A stretch of DNA of 64,000 nucleotides from Aphrophora alni (taxonomy: Eukaryota; Arthropoda; Insecta; Hemiptera; Aphrophoridae), in the NCBI GenBank assembly GCA_963513935.1, contig OY740765.1, positions 77,163,054 through 77,227,053 of the forward strand, in the 5' to 3' direction. The notes under the pieces were generated by a model. The model was not told the origin of the DNA. It searched no databases and saw nothing but the letters and a program-made list of their open reading frames with translations. The translations under genes and the position numbers were made by a program. Shown one piece after another: positions 59,785 to 64,000 of the stretch (position 1 is its first letter; each line of letters opens with the position of its first letter).

Positions 59785-60240
59785 TGTTGAAACACTTTCG
59801 GAGGCACGGGCACCTCAGTTGCGGTTTGGGTTCATCTCGGTTGCCGCCGGGGCTTACCCCGATCCCAACCAGATTACGAAAGCTCACGGACGCTCACGAA
59901 AGGTCTGGCCGTTCGACAAATAAAGTGAGATGCGTTAACTCAGACGTCCTGGTAGTCGACTCTGGGACCAAGACTAAGATGGACGTGTTATGACTACGTT
60001 CCACATTTTCAGTTGGGTATTAATTTTTAAAATAATGTAGTGCTAAATTACACGGGTGAGTGGCGTTCCGGGTTATTCCCGGTAGGCCATTAAGCCACAA
60101 TTAATTTAGGTCCGGTTCTAGTAATTCCCTGGTTCTATGGTCTTACGGTGGAAACGTCCAACTATACGGGTAGAACTAGGTTTTCGGTATGTGTCGATAG
60201 GTTGGTAAGTTTATATTTAAGTTCCATTATTATTTATATT
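59785..60240 (+). other. GC-rich island of unknown origin
   Basis: 59800-60000 has markedly higher GC content than anything nearby and contains a 69-codon frame (59787-59993) reading GLGSSRLPPGLTPIPTRLRK near its middle and VLVVDSGTKTKMDVL at its end. The following part (GTGGCGTTCCGGGTTATTCC and GGTGGAAACGTCCAACTATA) is also GC-richer. I do not recognise the protein or a domain. A fragment of a non-LTR retrotransposon 5' region is one possibility; an eroded exon is another. Confidence 0.3.
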
Positions 60241-60582
60241 TATAACATAATTATCAAAGCGGAATTCCTGCTGTTCTGGTTGGTTAGGCAGGGTTAAAGG
60301 AGCTGGGGTGTATTATTTAAACGTAGAGAGAATATCGGACCTGAACTACAAAACGTATAATTTAAATTAAATGATTTATTGGCAAAATAGTCTTTGTATT
60401 GTAATAATATAACTGTCTGGGGCGGGAGAGGAGGGGGATCAGATTCCCGTACCTACGTCACTGGCCGTTAAAGGAATATTTGGGTCATTATGTTCATTGC
60501 ATTTAATTTATGCCAATGACTATATTTTGTCCCATGCAATATACTGTGTCTCAGTTTATATATACTGTAGTGGTAACTTAAT
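60241..60582. other. Unassigned sequence before the 72-bp array
   Basis: GGGGCGGGAGAGGAGGGGGA at about 60419 is a short G-rich patch. No gene. Confidence 0.5.
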
Positions 60583-62500
60583 TCTAGTTACTACATTCCC
60601 AGTTACCTTGTCCTAGTATCTGTATATTAGTTATTATATTTGCAGTTATTGTATCCTAGTTATTATATTCCCAGTTACGTTGTCCTTGTATCTGTATATT
60701 AGTTATTATTTCTGCAGTTATTGTAGGCCTATCCTATTTACTACATTCCCAGTTACCTTGTCCTAGTATCTGTATATTAGTTATTATATCTGCAGTTATT
60801 GTATCCTAGTTATTATATTCCCAGTTACCTTGTTCTAGTATCTGTATATTAGTTATTATATTTGCAGTTATTGTATCCTAGTTATTATATTCCCAGTTAC
60901 CTTGTTCTAGTATCTGTATATTAGTTATTATATTTGCAGTTATTGTATCCTAGTTATTATATTCCCAGTTACCTTGTTCTAGTATCTATATATTAGTTAT
61001 TATATTTGCAGTTATTGTATCCTAGTTATTATATTCCCAGTTACCTTGTTCTAGTATCTGTATATTAGTTATTATATATGCAGTTATTGTATCCTAGTTA
61101 CTATATTCCCAGTTACCTTGACCTAGTATCTGTATATTAGTTATTATATCTGCAGTTATTGTATCCTAGTTACTATATTCCCAGTTACCTTGTTCTAGTA
61201 TCTGTATATTAGTTATTATATTTGCAGTTATTGTATCCTAGTTACTATATTCCCAGTTACCTTGTTCTAGTATCTGTATATTAGTTATTATATTTGCAGT
61301 TATTGTATCCTATTTACTATATTCCCAGTCACCTTGTCCTAGTATCTGTTTATTAGTTATTATATTTGCACTTATTGTATCCTAGTTATTATATTCCCAG
61401 TTACGTTGTCCTTGTATCTGTATATTAGTTATTATTTCTGCAGTTATTGTAGGCCTATCCTATTTACTACATTCCCAGTTACCTTGTCCTAGTATCTGTA
61501 TATTAGTTATTATATCTGCAGTTATTGTATCCTAGTTATTATATTCCCAGTTACCTTGTTCTAGTATCTGTATATTAGTTATTATATTTGCAGTTATTGT
61601 ATCCTAGTTATTATATTCCCAGTTACCTTGTTCTAGTATCTGTATATTAGTTATTATATTTGCAGTTATTGTATCCTAGTTATTATATTCCCAGTTACCT
61701 TGTTGTAGTATCTATATATTAGTTATTATATTTGCAGTTATTGTATCCTAGTTATTATATTCCCAGTTACCTTGTTCTAGTATCTGTATATTAGTTATTA
61801 TATATGCAGTTATTGTATCCTAGTTACTATATTCCCAGTTACCTTGACCTAGTATCTGTATATTAGTTATTATATCTGCAGTTATTGTATCCTAGTTACT
61901 ATATTCCCAGTTACCTTGTTCTAGTATCTGTATATTAGTTATTATATTTGCAGTTATTGTATCCTAGTTACTATATTCCCAGTTACCTTGTTCTAGTATC
62001 TGTATATTAGTTATTATATTTGCAGTTATTGTATCCTAGTTACTATATTCCCAGTTATCTTGTTCTAGTATCTGTATATTAGTTATTATATTTGCAGTTA
62101 TTGTATCCTAGTTACTATATTCCCAGTTACCTTGTTCTAGTATCTGTATATTAGTTATTATATTTGCAGTTATTGTATCCTAGTTATTATATTCCCAGTT
62201 ACCTTGTTCTAGTATCTATATATTAGTTATTATATTTGCAGTTATTGTATCCTAGTTATTATATTCCCAGTTACCTTGTTCTAGTATCTGTATATTAGTT
62301 ATTATATATGCAGTTATTGTATCCTAGTTACTATATTCCCAGTTACCTTGACCTAGTATCTGTATATTAGTTATTATATCTGCAGTTATTGTATCCTATT
62401 ACTATATTCCCAGTTATGTGTCCTAGAATCTGTATAGTTATTATATCTGCAGTTATTGTATCCCAGTTACTATATTCCCAGTTACCTTGTCCTAGTATCT
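60583..62500 (+). repeat. 72-bp tandem array with a 726-bp higher-order period, about 26 units
   Basis: Unit AGTTACCTTGTTCTAGTATC followed by TGTATATTAGTTATTATATT and TGCAGTTATTGTATCCTAGT. Diagnostic variants repeat exactly 726 bases apart: TGTCCTTGTATC (60681, 61407), TAGGCCTA (60724, 61450), AGTATCTATA (60981, 61707) and TTGACCTAGTATC (about 61119, 61845). The period is ten 72-bp units plus a 6-bp gain. A third block repeats the last two markers about 505 bases later (62211, 62350), so it lacks about three units. Confidence 0.97.
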
Positions 62501-62502
62501 AT

Positions 62503-63003
62503 TGTAACATTTTTATATAATAGAAGAATACAAAATTTAGTAAGCAGGTGCAAGGGAACCATGTGATAAAAACAACAAGTAAATCATATGATTTAGAATA
62601 ACAATTTAAAAGAGGAAGAAATTTTTCAAATTTTTCTAGTGTGTGTAAGAGGATCTGAAGTGAAGTTAATATATTTAAAGGTATATGATGCAATTGAAAA
62701 ATAAAACACTCTAATAAAAGTGAACTATTAAAATATTGAATAATTATTATATTGAACAATTACCAAGAAGAAGATATAAAAAGAACATTGTAAATGATGG
62801 TGAGATAAACTGATTATTATTTAAATATATTTTTATGTAATTGTGAAACCCAAATCTAACCCCGAGATAAGAATATAAAAAAACATTTATTTTTTTATTT
62901 AATATTTCTTTTATTGTTCTGTTAAAAAATTTAATGATATAAATAATTTTTTTATTTATAATTAATTTAAATAAATATAATACTAAAGAAAAGTATTATA
63001 AAT
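62503..63003 (+). mobile_element. Candidate 5' LTR of a Gypsy-like retrotransposon
   Basis: The sequence between the end of the 72-bp array and the primer binding site at 63004 has the position and size expected of a 5' LTR (about 500 bp), starting TGTAACATTT at 62503. CCAAATCTAACCCCGAGATA (about 62850) is reminiscent of the leader-like word at about 300. A matching CA end directly before the primer binding site is not seen (the sequence there is AGTATTATAAAT), so the boundaries are inferred. Confidence 0.4.
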
Positions 63004-63021
63004 TGGCGCCCAACGTGGGGC
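63004..63021 (+). promoter_or_regulatory. Primer binding site of the retrotransposon
   Basis: TGGCGCCCAACGTGGGGC, the 18-base pattern complementary to a tRNA 3' end that marks the start of minus-strand synthesis in LTR retrotransposons. The same 18-mer occurs in the tandem array at 14441-14659, and its first 11 bases at 598. Which tRNA it pairs with cannot be decided here. Confidence 0.8.
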
Positions 63022-63120
63022 ACGATTAAATGTGCAATTAAACATTAAGCAATTTCAGGTTTTATAATATATATATTTAATAATTTTAAATATATATTAT
63101 TTTTTAATATTAACTTATTC

Positions 63121-63124
<4 letters not shown>

Positions 63125-63160
<36 letters not shown>
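63125..63160 (+). repeat. A36 homopolymer in the retrotransposon leader
   Basis: Uninterrupted run of 36 A between the primer binding site and the gag start. Confidence 0.97.
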
Positions 63161-63163
<3 letters not shown>

Positions 63164-63191
63164 TTCAATTTAAACAAAATAAATAATTAAA

Positions 63192-64000
63192 ATGTCAGAG
63201 CAAGGACGTTATGAATTAAGGGATAACCCAAAAGAGACACAAAAAAAAAGAGAATTGGAGAATCAAAAGAAACAGGATAGGCCTAAGAAGGGAATGGTAC
63301 AGGAGGAAGGACAAATGGTTAAAATATTGGACGTTCAGGAAATTGATGAATGTTCCCCATATTCAGGGCAGGACAGGTTAGGACAGGATGAAAGAGATAG
63401 GGTACCATGCTCTGAGGTAGAAGAAAATGTTAGGGAGATAGAAATAGAAAGAGGAGGTGTTACATTTGTTACAGTGAATAAAGAAGAATCAAGTATGGAG
63501 AAATTATTGAGAGAAATTATGAAGAAGATGGATGAGAAGGATAACAAATTTGATGTAATGAGGGAAACAATGTCAAGAATGGAAACAAAAATGGAAGAAA
63601 ATAAAAATGAAATGAGGACAAATTTTGAAAAGTTAGAGGGAAAGATTGATAATAAATTTGATGAGTTTAAGAGAGAGATAGAGGAGAAACAAGAGAGGAT
63701 AATAGAAGATCATAAGAAATTTGGAAGGAAAGTAGAGGAAAATTTTCAGATGTTGGGAGAGGAATTAAAAGAACAGAAGGAGAATATTGAAGAGTTAAAT
63801 AATAGGGTTAAAATTAATAAACAGAATTTTGAAAAGGTAGCTAGTAATATGGAAAAGAAAATGAAGGAAACGGAGGAGAGATTAAATAAGAAAGATAGTA
63901 TGGAAAATAGAACTACTCAGATAATATACTTTACTAATGATGAAAGCCACGCTCAGATTACAATGCCTAAGTTTAATGGAAGGGGAATAAACCCAATTGA
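63192..64000 (+). CDS. Gag-like protein of a Gypsy-type LTR retrotransposon, 5' part
   Basis: An ATG at 63192 opens a frame of 269 codons that is still open at the window edge, which is notable in such AT-rich DNA. It begins MSEQGRYELRDNPKETQKKR. From about residue 100 to 235 it is a charged, heptad-like coiled coil (KLEGKIDNKFDEFKREIEEK). Near the end it reaches ITMPKFNGRGINPIE, which resembles the start of the capsid core in insect Gypsy gags (a LP.F.G...P motif). It lies 170 bases downstream of the primer binding site, the normal distance for a gag leader. As the structural protein it would package the element's RNA; protease, RT, RNase H and integrase should follow to the right. No stop or frameshift is visible, so this copy may be young. 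Confidence 0.75.
   Translation, partial: MSEQGRYELRDNPKETQKKRELENQKKQDRPKKGMVQEEGQMVKILDVQEIDECSPYSGQDRLGQDERDRVPCSEVEENVREIEIERGGVTFVTVNKEESSMEKLLREIMKKMDEKDNKFDVMRETMSRMETKMEENKNEMRTNFEKLEGKIDNKFDEFKREIEEKQERIIEDHKKFGRKVEENFQMLGEELKEQKENIEELNNRVKINKQNFEKVASNMEKKMKETEERLNKKDSMENRTTQIIYFTNDESHAQITMPKFNGRGINPI

Overview
This 64-kb window looks like repeat-dominated intergenic DNA (possibly partly intronic) from an AT-rich eukaryotic genome, most likely an insect. The insect call rests on the types of transposon remnant present (Gypsy-like LTR elements, several non-LTR retrotransposons, a Tc1/mariner-type transposase, tRNA-derived SINEs) and on the base composition; a hemipteran is a guess only. 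I found no convincing intact host gene, no rRNA or functional tRNA gene, no CRISPR and no bacterial-type operon. The longest credible coding sequence is the start of a Gypsy-like gag at the right edge (63192 to beyond 64000). There is a 200-base assembly gap at 54001-54200.

Layout. 0-5 kb: degenerate Gypsy-type leader with primer-binding-site-like copies and a 56-residue gag stub, a tRNA-derived SINE, a probable solo LTR (about 3705-4230), and the 3' end of a non-LTR retrotransposon. 5-11 kb: old satellite monomers, a decayed mariner-type transposase (minus strand), a long (AG)n, and a decayed non-LTR reverse transcriptase (9584-10305). 11-17 kb: a 265-bp (CA)n, a second degenerate Gypsy LTR/leader ending in a tandem array of the primer binding site (14441-14659), a 51-bp tandem repeat, a second SINE and a G-rich minisatellite. 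17-41 kb: mostly AT-rich non-coding sequence carrying dispersed repeat families (here called A, B and C), foldback elements and scattered monomers of a 112-bp satellite. 41-42.6 kb: a 5'-truncated non-LTR element with a 15-bp target-site duplication, followed by a third SINE. 42.7-50.2 kb: a satellite domain with a homogenised core of about 23 units of 112 bp (44695-47252) flanked by strongly diverged relatives, and interrupted by two foldback elements and TA microsatellites. 50-60 kb: many copies of family B, one with an internal 23-bp minisatellite, a minus-strand LTR-like promoter region, and a 505-bp foldback MITE. 60.5-62.5 kb: a 72-bp tandem array with a 726-bp higher-order period. 62.5-64 kb: the 5' end of a potentially intact Gypsy-like retrotransposon.

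The most interesting signals are structural. (1) A clean 6-bp gain that turns TA into TAGGCCTA appears in three unrelated repeat families, and the 8-mer is strongly over-represented. (2) Satellite homogenisation has a core-and-halo pattern. (3) TGACGTCA palindromes follow the tRNA part of every SINE copy. (4) A retrotransposon primer binding site has been amplified in tandem. (5) Five large foldback elements occur in one window. All repeat-family names (A, B, C) are mine and were defined by eye from this window alone.
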